Origin: Cristatella mucedo | Taxonomy: Eukaryota; Bryozoa; Phylactolaemata; Cristatellidae | Direction: 5' to 3' | DNA: 64,000 bases | Assembly: GCA_009760855.2 (NCBI GenBank) | Contig: WPIO01000003.1 | Location: forward strand, 4,646,001-4,710,000 | Part shown: one piece after another, positions 45,600-57,867 of the stretch | How the letters are laid out: every line of letters begins with the position of its first letter | Position numbering within the stretch: position 1 is the first letter of the stretch | The notes under the pieces: model-generated | What the model saw: only the letters and a program-made list of their open reading frames with translations | Databases searched by the model: none | What the model was told of the DNA's origin: nothing | Position numbers and translations under genes: made by a program

Positions 45600-47489
45600 A
45601 AAAGTGAATGGGAGATCAATTTCTCGATCCTTGAACTTTACTTTTTGATGATGAGGTACCCTGACTGCCCCTTGATGAATGTAAAGTTGACAATCATGCA
45701 CATAGCTTCAACTAGTAAAGCCGTAATTCAGCACTATATGTCCAGTGCACCATCGAATTGTTTCTCCTGAATATGCTGGAAAAGTCGAATCTATTGTTGT
45801 AGCAGCCAGGAAAAATGAAAAAAATTTGGAAAAATTCGGAAAATTGTTGCCCTGCTGGAGCTAACGATTTTTTAGCTTACAAAGAGTAGAGGGCATCTCC
45901 ATAATCAAGTTCTCTTGCAACGAATGTGACTAATAAATGAGTTGATCAGTTTATCTAAATAGCCATCATCGATGTCGACAAAGCCTTTCTATATGACTAC
46001 GTCTATTTGAAGTGGCCGGCACCCAGCATTCAAAACACGATGGGCAGCTTCCTTCTCAAGAAGAAACGAGACGTCCATGTATTTCCGTCATTCAGTCCTT
46101 CCCACGAAACGTGTTAAAGTTACACATTAAATACGAGACCCACTTTGTTCGAAACCAAATGTCAGGTCGCACCCATCAATTAGGGATAATTGGTCTACTC
46201 CGGTAAAGACATATACATCCTCAGTCAGTCGGATTGATAGTCCATTTAAGCATGCTTAATCGCCAGTAGAAACCTCAGTGCATCCATGACGACGACTTTC
46301 TAGCTGCCGTCTCTATGAATCTTGAACTGAGACATAGCCATTGATGATGATTCTTCATCGACATCATCGTGCTAAGGCATACCACCAACCAACTTCTCAA
46401 CAACGGGAGCACGGACGATGACCTCTAGCTTGCAGCTAGTGTCGTCGCAGGCAGAATGTAGAATGTAGTAACTTTCTGGTCGATTATCACAGTTCTTCTA
46501 TGCCTCTGCCTACGCAGCATTATAGTATATCCAATCACGGTAATGCTGCTTTCCAATATGGCTGGCATAGTGGTGCTTCCTAAATTTATGCTAAAACTGT
46601 TTCATATGATGAGTACATTCAAGCTTGCGAGTGGTGCAGATGCCCATGTCAACGTATTCTTGCCAAAAAGAACTTGCACTGCACAGATATGACGGCACCA
46701 TCTGGATAGAAGATTAAGATCGTAAGCACATATCTGAGCTCATCCACTTTCTGGAATGGTGTGGCATGCTGTGCAGTCTTTGCAATCTACGAAATAAACG
46801 ACAAAATTGTCTCTGAATCTATCCTGCAAAGCTTCCACACACTCTCCCGACAGGCGAATACCATAGAGGCACTCTCTCTTAAATGACGCCTCTGGTTGGC
46901 TCTATTTTTTGGGTAAATTGGCTCCCTGTTTCCTAACGCCGAGTTTGAGCGGGTTTAATTTTGCTAGAAAGCTCAGCGGAATTATGGTCGTGCCACCTAT
47001 CCCACAGCAAAATTGTTTTGCTCCATAAACAAGGTGGGTACTGCAACACTTATGGGTCATGACACTATGTCAAGGAGAAAAAAAACTCAGAGATACATTC
47101 TAAAAGATGTATGATGACACAGACAGACTCATTAGGACCGAAATACTTTGTGTAGGTTTATATTGAATATCAGATTGTCACATGTCAAAGTGACACGTTT
47201 TTTTATAAATTCATATGTTTCATACTTTAAATCAACATTTGGTAAGATCGGGTGCTGCTAAAAAAGTCATCGATAAGTAAATGTCTTTTTCACTTGAGAT
47301 AATACTGTGTATAGTGGAGGTGACCACGTCCAAAGACTAGCCGGGGAAGATAGAAGCCGAGTTCGTACACTGATTGCCTTAGTTGATAGATTCCACCTTA
47401 AGTTCAAACAAGAGAAAAAAATGACGTTGAAGCAAAGCATATTTCTGTCGTTTTCACTAGGTCTTAGACCGAGTTGTAGAATGTAATTC
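45600..47489. other. Unassigned
   Basis: Several 60-85 codon frames exist on the plus strand (45576-46206) but none shows a motif. The DNA at 45950-46900 is less AT-rich than its surroundings and may be an old element of unknown type. Confidence 0.3.
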
Positions 47490-47700
47490 ATTTTTGTGGG
47501 GTTTTGGTCACGGTCATGTCACATCTCAACATTCATGGTCGCGGGTTTGCAGACGATGGAGGCGTATATGGTCTACAGTAGACTTATAAAGGCCTTCTCA
47601 TTTGCCTATTCAGCGAGAGCGACGAATAAAGCTCATTTTTTAGCTCGAAATCTGTAATTCTACTTGTACTTGGATGGAAATGCCGACGACCTCCCTGGCC
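47490..47700 (+). mobile_element. Possible solo LTR-like promoter segment
   Basis: Contains TATAAA at 47585-47590 followed 35 bp later by AATAAA at 47625-47630 and a T-rich stretch, the order expected for the U3-R-U5 part of an LTR. Neither terminal TG...CA repeats nor a second copy could be shown. Tentative. Confidence 0.25.
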
Positions 47701-47879
47701 ACAGTCCCAGTGAGGCAGTCACCTCTAGCAGGCAGGCTGGCTCGCTCAGTTGCTGTCTTGGCGTCTTGCTTCTTTCTGTATCAGTGGGTTCAGGGTAGAA
47801 GGAGTAACTTGCTCGCTTATATTTTAATTCAGACAAGGCGCCCTAGCAGACGGCCTAGATCTTATGTCAGAAGCTAGTG

Positions 47880-48689
47880 GTGCTCCCTGGTTGTCCGTCA
47901 TGGAGAAGCTTTTATGTTATTGCTTCAACTGCTTTCTGCCCAATGGATCATCTTCAGGTTGGCTTAAGGCAGACGAAGAATTGCAAGTCAAACCACTGCT
48001 TCATGAAAGTACATTAAGTCCGATTAAAATAGCAGAAACAGTATTATTCTCTTATAAGTAGACTTTTCATTGAGTCTTTACCAACTTCTTTATTGGAAGT
48101 GAATGATATATGGTCAACGTCAGAGCTGAAATAGGCATTCGGGGCCTGTACAGCTTAACACAGACGACTGTCATGTAAGCTTTATCTCTCAAGGCACCAA
48201 GGAAAAAACACCTGCTCCAGGTCCTCATCCTGTTGATTGACATGATGTGGATAAGTTAGCAGGAAGTTTGAATACGAATAAGACCTAAGAAATGACCGCG
48301 ATAAATTTGCCATACTTGACTATACGAGATGGGACTTGAAGTAAGCAAAACACATCGGTTACTATCAATTCAGTTTAAATATACTATGAAAGTAACTAGC
48401 ATAAAATGTGAACCTCTTAAGAAGCCCTAATTGTGTAGCAGTTCCTAATTCTCGAGTGTGACACCTTTGTTCTTAGAATTCAAGTTAACAACCAAAATTT
48501 CTTCATTGCACCTTTCGATTGAAGTACAATGAGCTGCTTGAGTGACTTCATGTGCTAAGAGGGTTTTTTGCAATCACAAAATGTGCATCCCTCTCTATGA
48601 AAATTGTTTTTTATTCAAGATATAATTCAAAGCAGAATAAGCAACATAGATATGCCGTCAGCTTGTCAGAACCTTAGTCTGCAATATTA
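47880..48689. other. No recognisable feature
   Basis: AT-rich spacer with no supported exon or repeat. Confidence 0.35.
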
Positions 48690-48925
48690 ATAATTATACA
48701 TTCTATGTAGCACCCCGAGATAACCGATCAGTGTCTTAGCACTCTATAGTTGCTGCAAGTTAGGTGCCATCGAATGGTTACTGATAGCATGCTCAATGAA
48801 CCACAAAAATAGCCTGGTCAAAGGTGACATTCACAGGGTGTCTATGCAAGTACATTTTGTGCAAGGCAAACTATCGGCTACATCAGCTCATAGAGGATGA
48901 ATCACGGGTACCCACTAAATGGAAC
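48690..48925 (-). mobile_element. LINE-A 3' end fragment, antisense
   Basis: Reverse-complement tail (ATTAATAATTATA) and 3' UTR, ending at GGGTACCCACTAAATGG, the start of the 3' UTR. The next LINE-A begins 10 bp later, so two copies are stacked head to tail. Confidence 0.7.
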
Positions 48926-48935
48926 GATTATAATT

Positions 48936-50345
48936 ATAATAATAGTGACTTACATGATAAAGCGCTCACAGAGAACTCAATCTCTTTATAGGCGCTTTAC
49001 ATTTGCTGCAAAGGAAACAAGATCGAATGATGGGTGGTATCATGCTTGATAAAAAAAAAACATGAATAACATGGTTAGGGTGCATGCAAACGGTCATCAT
49101 GCGAATGTGGTTAGTGACAGCATGCACAGTATCAGCATGGATAAGCACAGATTCTCAGTCTGTTTTGGCATAGAATACCATTATCCTCAACGAGCTAGCA
49201 TACTTCATAAAACCTCATCAATGCATTGAAAATTTAGATATGATATCCCTGTCTAAAAGAGTCTGAATTTAGCTGGGTGATTTTGCTGAAAATAGGTAGA
49301 TTTGACTGGCAAGCCGACGTGGCTGTCTAAAGAAAGGTTTGTTTGGACCACGGCACGAAGATTTCGTGCAATTACAAGCAATGATATGCCAGGATAGCCC
49401 ATTTTGAGCTATTTCCTAGCAACACTTGATTTGTCCACAACACGTAAGTTCGTTTTTATTATCATTCCATTTAACAAGTATTTGCTTCCATCCATGGGCA
49501 GATGTCATCGATACACGCAGCAGGAGAGTTGAGAGAATTGGACGTGCTGGAAGGTTGGGAGGGATCAAAGCAAAGGCACAAATGAGTGTCATTTATATCA
49601 GAGTGAAAGCCTTAATTATGCCTGTTAATAATATCGGCAAGAGGCAGAATATAAACCGTAAGAGAGGGACCAAGCACAGATCACTGCTGTACCACACATT
49701 TCAGTGGTACCCCAAATGATCTTCGTGCATTCACGTCAGTACTATGGAGTTTCCCATTGAGATAGGAATTCAATCACTGCAGTATAGTGCCAATGTGGCG
49801 GTTAAGATAGGAGAAGCTCAAGAAGGGCTTTGTGATCAAAAGTTTTGAAAGCTGCCAAAAGATCGAGCAAAACAAGCAGAAATAATAAGCAAAGTCTGCA
49901 TTTCCATGTAGGTCGTTATACCGCAGAAGCAATGCCGACACTTTGGAGTGATTAGATCTAAAACCAGACTGGATTTAACAAGTAAGGTTTAAGGTTTCAC
50001 CACTTGATTTCAGCTTGGCAGTCGTGACTCGTTCGAGCCTCTTTGATGGAAACGATAGAAGAGATACCGGAAGAACGTAACTCAAGTGGTATAGTGGTCA
50101 TGGTTTAGTGACTACAGCATTTTGTATTGGTGCTGTGACATGACCTAGGGATAATGAATAGTTATTATGCTAGTCATGCATGGCAGCAATTGAGCAATGC
50201 ATTGCAGAGGCTTAAGAGTATAAAAAGAGTCCAGAGGACTTGTCTCTTCTTTGTTAGGGATATGAACTTGAGGCTACTAGGTCACTAGTAACCTCTTTGA
50301 AGTTAGACATTTAAGTGTTGTAAACAACTAAGGCACGTAATTGCA
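48936..50345 (-). mobile_element. LINE-A, antisense, 1.4 kb
   Basis: Tail and 3' UTR at 48936-49150, an internal deletion of the C-terminal domain at about 49200, then the RT region: equivalent of the LGVMFQCDLS block near 49330 and of the YADD region near 49560-49640, and onward to about 50345 (YQSGF equivalent near 49970). Frames are broken. Confidence 0.75.
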
Positions 50346-50364
50346 GGGGTTATTTTCTATCTTA

Positions 50365-50397
50365 GGAATTCACTCCCTGATAAGGGGGTGAATTCCC
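50365..50397. other. Short inverted repeat (hairpin)
   Basis: Arms GGAATTCACTCCC (50365-50377) and GGGGGTGAATTCC (50384-50396) pair at 12 of 13 positions around a 6-base loop TGATAA. It lies just beyond the internal end of a LINE-A copy. No function can be read from it. Confidence 0.7.
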
Positions 50398-51574
50398 GCA
50401 TTCCCATCCTCCTAAGTTCTTCGTTTGAGTAGCCCTTCTAACACACTATAATTCACATCGGTCATTATTCAACACCAGTTTAGTCTCAGGTGTTGATTCG
50501 CATGCATTCTGTTTGCTTTATATAGTGATGATAATTTTAGAGGACATAGGAGGACTAATAAATCTCGTTCTAGGCACTGGTAACAGGTTAATAATTAATC
50601 CTGCTGGCATAATAGTTACTAATAAAACTGCAAGGAAAATAAATATGGATCACAATCATAAGTTTCTTCCGACAGATTCAGAAGATGCCTTTACTAACTT
50701 TGGGTGGTCAGTATTTTTAATCTAAATCTCGTAAAAGGATGGAGTTTTCTTAGTCTTTAGAGCCAATTGTGCCTTTGGTATACCCGATATCTAAAGGCTA
50801 ATCGTCAGTGATGCATGCTGCAGCCTGGTTTCACTGACAGCAGTCGGTGAATAGCTTAGATGAATCGATTTATGGGAGAATTGATTATTACATATCATGG
50901 AGACATATACATAGATTTATTCATCACAGTTTCATGCACGGTTAAATGCACCTATTATTTTTTATAGGTTTTCGTGACATTTTACAACTGAATTGTCGAC
51001 ATATAATCTTTACTTAGGGTCGTGATTTCGTTGCCAACTCTTTGTTAGAATTTCAGTTGAAAGGCCGAAAACAGCCGTCCTAACACCCAGCATGTATAGA
51101 TATAAAAGAGCATTTAAATTGGTGCCAAGAATAATATTGCAAGAATGGTGAGTAAGGATGTCAAACCCAGAGGACATATCCGTCTTTTAAGGAGCCTGCA
51201 AAACTTCACAGTATACTCATTCAGCCACTGAGTAATATCGATACCATCCTCTATATTTACCAGTTATGGCCATGCGCTCACGTTGCTTTATTACCAATGA
51301 GAATATATTTGTTACGCTCATGATAATACATTTGAATGTCTCGTTAAAGAACTGAATATCGGCAGCAGCACTAAATATAATCGGAAAAGAAAGTACGTTA
51401 GTTGGTTAGTGGTACTGTGTTCAATATCAGTTGGAAAATCTCCCTTAACGGTAGGAAATTTGTTTAGGTAATCGTAAACGTAAACACAGAAGAGAATATT
51501 TGAAGTCAGCCTCGATTGAGTTTCTGGCTTAGGCGGCCCACGAAATATACACACAGTTTGTTCGTGGTTTTAGG
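50398..51574. other. No recognisable feature
   Basis: AT-rich spacer; a 70-codon plus-strand frame (50513-50725) has no motif or splice support. Confidence 0.35.
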
Positions 51575-52600
51575 TAAATAATTATAATATTGATTTTGCA
51601 TTGATATATCACGGATAAAAAGCTTAACCTCTTTCTAAGCTACTTATATATTTTGTCAAGAAAGTATGAACACATGATTGGTGGTACCATCCACATTACA
51701 ACCCAAATAACGTTGTTAGAAAGCGCATTCTCATTGTCAATAGTTGTAAACAAGGTTCGTCACAACCGGCAGTGTTAGCTGACAGAAGCATAAAAAGACG
51801 AATTACGTGAACCGACCAAATTACACGAGAATCAGAACTGAGTTCAATGTTTTGGTGGCGGATGATATGGTTGTAAGCTCCAAATGGATTAAAGATCATC
51901 CGAATCACTGCTTAACGACTTAACTCAGAAAGAAATTAAGGTGTAACGAAATTATTCTAGCGAAAGAGTAGTTCCAGTAGGTATGGTGGAAAATGAAGGA
52001 ACAAAAAAGTGAGTGAAGATTCCTTGAATTTGGTGCTCTGCTTGACTGGAGCTAAAGAAGGTAGGTTAGAATAAGTGAGATTTAGCTACTGTGAAGCTCA
52101 TATTAGAAAAATAAAGAGGGAATATTTTTCAAACGCTGTAAGTTTCGCATAAGAATTTAGTTTGGGACTGGAATTACACATTTCAAGCATATTTATAAAG
52201 ATGTGACAAATAGAGCCAGTTATAAGTTTTTAGCTTTCGAATTTCTGAGAATAATGTCGTTTCCCGTAACTTGTATGTTGGTTGGGACGTCACGTAAATT
52301 CAAAGGATTTGTTGATTTAAAAGGTTTGAAGCGTCAGAACTGCCATGTTCTATCTACATATAAGTACCAGCATTGATTTTACTTAGCAATCACATCGATC
52401 AAAAGGACAGTATAACTTGTACTAAAGTTGTGATTAAAAGCAGACAAAGCAAAGCATTTTAATTTACCTCATGCTTAAGTGGCTCTTCAAATGATCTTAG
52501 TTCGTTGGCATTCTAACTGAAGAAAGGTCAGAAAAGTCATGATTTTAAAAACGATGCTGGGGTTGAATATGATTAGTAGCAATTAAATATCTCACTGAGC
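51575..52600 (-). mobile_element. LINE-A, antisense, decayed
   Basis: Decayed tail and 3' UTR (51575-51700), C-terminal RT region (about 51990-52150) and the segment at 52460-52530 shared with 33520 (CTTAAGTGGCTCTTCAAATG). No open frame of note. Confidence 0.65.
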
Positions 52601-54170
52601 AGGTCGAACAGCTAATAAGCCTGATTTATGCTTATCGTATTCTAATTTTTAAATTCTCTGCAGGCATTAATTGATAATTATAGCACTAAATTTGAACATC
52701 AACCATAGATACCGAAATCATGCTATGGAAATGTTATAGTTTATAGGCAGATCAGATTTCAAATGGGCTCATTCTGGTGTCTAACATATTGAGGTGGTCA
52801 CTACCTGAGCAATTTACTCTGTAACTGGTATTAGAAACCTGTTCCCCACTGCATACGAGGAATCCGCAGTGTTACGTTGATGAATGGAAAGGTTAGAGTA
52901 ATTGCAGCTGCTTGTTGCTTTTGTAGTCGGCTGCCATTGCAATATCTTCCATTATCTAAAGGGCCTCTACGACTCTCCGGCAGTGTTTCAATTCTCAGAT
53001 TCACGTTAGTTGTAATGCAATTATCAGAATCGTTTGACGTACTTTTTTATGGCCCGAGAAAATTATTCAGAGAGAAACAGGTAGTCAATTTCAAAAATCA
53101 CATTATTTGTCCTAACGTGTTTTTAAAGGCAGAATCCAAAGTATTCAGCTTTTTCTAGTATAATAACCAACACAATTTTAGCATACGGAACCGAAGAAAT
53201 GCGAGAGGCATATATGTCATTGTATCTTCTTTTCCAACCAAGTCAAGTGGCGGATGTAATGAGGACATTCAGAATCCATTTCGTCAAAAATGTAGGCGCT
53301 GTCATTTAATGATTGCACTAGGTGAGGAGTGTAGATATATAACTTTATTTAAGACAGTTCACAATATAAGGTAAAACCCAAGTAGAACCAAATGTCTGGT
53401 TGACAGGCGAGAATATTTTTTAGAGAGTGGTGGCACAGAGCCGTAAAATTTTGAAAGCGAAATTATTCACAAAATAAATTATAGCTAGTTCTGAAATCCA
53501 TGAAGTTTATCACGCTGATGTGTCCATTAAAAACATGATTAGCTCGACTTTTGCTTTAAATATAAGTGCTTTATCTTTCACCTTGCTAAATGTACGACAG
53601 GATCGTAAAATTGCAATTCACATTATTTTAATTTACCAAAGTATTTCAGTCGATACTTCATCGTTTGTCTGTTCCAGGTAATAAGCAATACGGCACTTTG
53701 ACTCGTGAATCGTATATACTAACCACGACGACTTTCATTAGGTCATAGAGTGAACTTTCTTGATCATTTTTTCAGTAGAAGTAAGAGCCTTTATTTGGCT
53801 TAGTATGTTTCCCCCTCAGGCCAGATCGTGGTCTTCGGTCACTCATAGAAATAAAATAGAAGCAACGGGAAATTTCTGGCTGTCCGAATGTTAAAAAAAT
53901 CAGCTGGGTTAAAGTTGAACTAGACTTTAAAAGACCAGACACTAATTGATGATAATTGCCGTTCATTAGGACTTTAGGCTAGGCTACGACCATTAATGAA
54001 AACTCAAGTTCAGAAACAATTACAGGCGTGGATGCTATTGAAAATCAGTCTCTGAAAGCAATGTGACATTTCTGCCAGTAAATATTCCTTCTAGTCAAAA
54101 CGCTGTCTAAGCGGCTTGCTACTTAGCAGTCAAATAAACTTGCACTTAAAACTACATGAATATGCGAAAC
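52601..54170. other. Unassigned
   Basis: A 93-codon plus-strand frame (52877-53158) has no recognisable motif. No LINE blocks identified after about 52600. Confidence 0.3.
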
Positions 54171-54171
54171 A

Positions 54172-54177
54172 TTTATT
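54172..54177 (-). terminator. Poly(A) signal AATAAA
   Basis: AATAAA on the minus strand, about 113 bp downstream of the stop codon of the membrane protein exon at 54290-54659. Position fits its 3' UTR. Confidence 0.5.
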
Positions 54178-54289
54178 AGCTTTAGAGAATCCAATCAAGA
54201 GCTAGTAGGAGACAAAATAATGAGTAACAGCTGGCCTAGGAAAGCAAAAGCTTGACAAATTATGCATGACTAACAAAAACGGTCCTCCT

Positions 54290-54659
54290 TCACTGATGAA
54301 GGTTGCTGCAAGAGCTCTGGGTAGACGCTAGCTCCAGAGCCGTCGTCTCGGTTTTTCCCGCAGATGATGCAGCCAAGCTGCCTTCAATCTTGGAGGCATC
54401 CACAGTGCTGCTCCCACCGAAAGAGTGCTGAGATGAAGCTGAACGATTAAACGACAGTTGGTCACCGTGACCTTCAGTCAATTCAGAGCGGCTGCAGCTT
54501 TTGCTTTCGATGAAGCCGTCTTGACTTTGATCTCCCCCAAATTTGCTGAGAAACGCCCAGAGTGAAATTCCAGGAACGGCAATGACGAGAGCGAGTACGC
54601 CGACCAATATACTAACTGTTTTGGTAGAATTTCCTTCTACATTGTATGGTGCATAATCG
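54290..54659 (-). CDS. Last exon of a type I membrane protein
   Basis: A 370-nt minus-strand exon starting after the acceptor CTACTGACGCAG. It encodes 122 residues: a short extracellular stub DYAPYNVEGNSTK with an N-glycosylation site (NST), a hydrophobic helix VSILVGVLALVIAVPGISLW followed by AFL, then a ~80-residue cytoplasmic tail rich in Ser, Thr and Gly (SFNRSASSQHSFGGSS) ending SCSNLHQ and a stop. The layout fits a single-pass receptor or adhesion protein; the Ser-rich tail could be phosphorylated. Entry phase 2 matches the exit phase of 55618-55877. AATAAA lies about 113 bp downstream. No catalytic domain is present and no family was recognised. The frame is clean and the composition differs sharply from the flanking noncoding DNA. 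Confidence 0.65.
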
Positions 54660-55195
54660 CTGCGTCAGTAGAGGTGGCCAATTAATCAAATAAAAGAATA
54701 TTTGTGTTTAGTTGAAAACTTGAAATTTTACACAAGTGTCCACCCAGATTCACGGTGAAGATCGGAAGATTATATTAAGCAGGTATGCCAAGAACACATA
54801 ATGTGAGTAAACTCTATTTATCTTAGGTACGCCAAGTTTTTCTACTTATTGCCAATAATAATAGCCATCGGCAGATTTTCAAAAATAATTAGTAAAACTT
54901 TACATGGATGTAAACGCTTTTGAACGATTGTTGATTAGGTCGTATTAAATCGGTGCTTTGAGTCAGTTTTAAAATTGCACTTTCTCACTTCTTCATCTGG
55001 CTGCAAGACATCTGAGCACCGGCTACTTAAAATGGCTATTTTAATAAAGAACACTATCTTAGGCGAGAATTGGTGTGCTTTACAACTTCCTAAAGGAGAG
55101 AAAAAACAACCAACAGTCACTAACCTAAAAGGTATCGCACTCACGGTAACATATTAACTAATGCTAGAATGAGCGATATACCGTAAATAAAAACA

Positions 55196-55335
55196 AATAA
55201 ATAAACTTCATTGGTTTAGGGCCCCTTGAGAACTCAACCTCAGTTCAACTGTGTCACAAATGCCTCAGGGCTCGAGCCCACGACCTCAGCCTGGCCTTGG
55301 TCGGGGTGAGCACCTTAACCCCAAGAAACAACAGC
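55196..55335 (-). mobile_element. SINE-B, antisense
   Basis: Reverse complement: GGGGTTAAGGTGCTCACCCC (A-box region), B-box-like GGGCTCGAGCCC, and a 3' part TTGAGTTCTCAAGGGGCCCT running into CCAATGAAGTTTATTT. Same family as 32311-32435. It sits in an intron of the membrane protein gene. Confidence 0.75.
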
Positions 55336-55617
55336 TCTTTGACGTAATTTAAAAATACAAAAATGGCTCTGAGTACTGGTATCTAGACAACCCTCAAGTT
55401 AGTAATATGTACTGAATAGGAAACGAGTAATATAGCAATGAAATATAAACCAATGCTCACTGGATTTCCAACTAAACTGAGCGTACTATATGCATGTTTA
55501 TCATAGGGTTCGAGCTCTAAGGGCAGGCAAACTATCAGAACGCATTTATTACTGGATGCTCATGCCGATGACTAACAGCAATATAACATTGCTGCAATAT
55601 GACAGTATGCCAATTAC

Positions 55618-55877
55618 CTAACTCTTGTTATGTTTTCGCAAAGCGACCTCTGCATCTGCACGCTGTCGGGTGCTTTACAGACCGTCAACAAGGTAAGCAA
55701 TTCGACTATTTTTATCGGCTTGTCCAGCATTATACCTCTAACGTGGATGAATTTGGAAAAGCATCGCGGCTCCTTCACCTCAGCAGATATGGAAACTTCT
55801 TCCCCATTCAGATATTGCATACTTTCTACTAAGCGAAAGCAATGCGGGATCTTATCAGTAACTAATTGGACTTCAAA
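55618..55877 (-). CDS. Ectodomain exon of the membrane protein
   Basis: A minus-strand exon with acceptor GTTGCCTATTCAG (an alternative AG lies 16 nt later at 55862) and donor GAGTTAG/GTAATTG. It encodes about 80-86 residues with four cysteines (PHCF, PRCF, TVCK, SLCE) and an N-glycosylation site (ENIT) at the end; the hydrophobic alternation in YLNGEEVSISAEVKE suggests a beta-rich fold. Exit phase 2 joins the last exon (54290-54659; joint codon AGC, Ser). The first acceptor gives entry phase 0, the second phase 1, which would match the exon at 56188-56247. A plus-strand donor-like GTAAGC at 55691 lies inside, so an antisense gene is an alternative. Domain family unknown. Confidence 0.5.
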
Positions 55878-56187
55878 CTGAATAGGCAACAGACTTATTC
55901 AGATTCAAAAAGGATATCTAAAGTTCAGTCTAGTAATTGCAGCGAAATATCTTTAGGCAATTTATTTCTAATTCTCTGGCGGAAAGTTCAATATAGCAGC
56001 ACTCTTATGACACTTTTTCTCGAGAGTCAACTCTGACTATTTGATGCAGGTACAATTTTCTTCGCTTTTCATCGGTAGGTGAACAAATATCTATTGTTGC
56101 GGATTTACTTTCAATTCAAGTAAATCAAGTATTTGTAAACATGGTTTGCACTTTGTTTTGTATAAAGACTAAAATTAACAGACTTAC

Positions 56188-56247
56188 CTTCGCTTGAAGT
56201 GTCAGCTACTTCGACCCCTGTAGTCGGTTGATGTTTTGGTACCTCTG
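56188..56247 (-). CDS. 60-nt symmetric linker exon
   Basis: Minus strand; acceptor GAGCCTTATTTCAG and a consensus donor GCGAAG/GTAAGTCTG. Only one frame is open, phase 1-1, reading EVPKHQPTTGVEVADTSSE: a Pro/Thr/Ser-rich linker typical of stalks in surface proteins. It can join to 55618-55861 (second acceptor) in frame. Its length and phase match the exon at 63057-63116. Confidence 0.5.
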
Positions 56248-57058
56248 CTGAAATAAGGCTCATGAATGTGATATCGCCCTAAAGATTCATCGAGTTCTAA
56301 ATGTGAAAAATCAGTTTCTACAGCTTAGGTCTGCACGATATTTGAGGCCATTCCAAAGTAAATGACGCATAGCTAGACTCTACTGACTCCACCACTTTAG
56401 CAATTAAAATAGCCTTATCCTTTATGGCAAAGTGAGAATTCCACCCAGACTTCTAGAATAAATAGAAATGCTTCATAAATACAACTTGAACATGTTTTCA
56501 ATCAATAGCTATTGCCCAAGATTTACAATAAAATATTTATCAAAACTATAATGAGTATTACTTTTTATTCATGCAAAATAGATTTGTACCCATGCCATTT
56601 CTACTGGACCACATTTGTACAGGTTTTTCTACCTTTGAAAGCTACGGCCAAGCCTGGCAGAAAAATAAAATACTTCCACTCAAACATACGCTAACTTTTG
56701 ACAATGAGCACGAATAATATGTATATGTGTTGAGTTTCGTGCGAGCAGCCACGTATAGCCAAAAATGGCAACGGCATCAGGACGAGCAGTTTACACTAGA
56801 CTGCGTTTATGAGAATGTGGTCGGGCCAGCAAATCGGTGTTCCTATATGAGGAGTATTCCTATATGCGGAGTGAGACTAGTCATACTCAAAACATTACGG
56901 AACTTTGTTGGTGCAAATTAAGCAAGGTGAATCAATCAAGGAATGCCTAATTATGATGTTATTTTGTAAACACATGAGTAATTTTTTGCTGGATGCCGAT
57001 TTTCCAACGCATTTTTTCTCGATCTTATCTGCAATTGCATAGTTCTTGGTATTCTTAC

Positions 57059-57141
57059 AGATTTTGGTCCAAGTAATTAAGAACAGTAGCACTGCATGTT
57101 GAGCTTCTACTTGTGTTACTCAGAATATCTCCAGAAACGGC
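57059..57141 (-). CDS. Tentative upstream exon of the membrane protein gene
   Basis: Minus-strand open segment before a donor AAATCT/GTAAGAAT, with a possible start after TTGAGAAGAG. It reads AVSGDILSNTSRSSTCSATV and contains an N-glycosylation site. Exit phase 2 does not fit 56188-56247, so a further exon would be required. Weak. Confidence 0.2.
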
Positions 57142-57861
57142 CTCTTCTCAAGGTCAATCGTGTCGTTTTCGTCATCCCCATTGTGGTACTTATGCTGTAC
57201 TAGATTGCAAATTTCAGTTTCTATTGACCTGCCGTGGCATGCGACTACGTTATCTCAGTCTGCGAAAACCTCGCAATCTTTTTGAAAGACTTATTTTCTT
57301 CGCACAGCAACCACATCGGGAATCGGCAGATCTGCTTGTTCATTGTTGCTTGTACCAACAATCGGAAAACCAGCTTTTATGAAACAGTATCGGATTCTAG
57401 CTTGAGATACCAGCAAACACGACTGCTTCGGCATGCACAAGGCTACTAGCATATTAAAATCTTCGTTTAATCAATAATCAACCTTCCTTCTCCAATGGCC
57501 AAAAGAACTAACCACATCAATTGCGTTTTGCAGCGGACTTTCGTGGCCTGAATGTTTGCTTAATCCAGCAGCTGCTTAAGAGATGTCGTATCTGGAGGCC
57601 TGAGGTTTAATTTAATGTCCTTGATCGTTCTAGCTACTTTATGATGAGCCGCCTAATCGACAATTATAGTGACTTCCCAATTTGCCCGCTACAGAATAAA
57701 GTTAACAAGTATATTACCCTAAATTGAAGTTTATCCAAGGATTGCTACTGCTTAAATACGGTAAAGGCGAACCAGAAATTCAAAAGCAAAATGGGTTCGT
57801 CTTTTCCCCACTAAACGTGATTTCTTTTCAGTGCCATTGCAGACAAGAAGCACAGTAGTTA

Positions 57862-57867
57862 TTTATT
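57862..57867 (-). terminator. Poly(A) signal AATAAA
   Basis: AATAAA directly follows the stop codon (TGA) of the three-exon gene at 57868-60650 on the minus strand; a second overlapping TAAATAA follows. An extremely short 3' UTR is implied. Confidence 0.5.

Noticed and set aside
53665-53680. Micro-exon of 28 nt flanked by AG and GT on the plus strand
   Set aside because: Not symmetric, no neighbouring exon, and flanking signals of this quality occur by chance.
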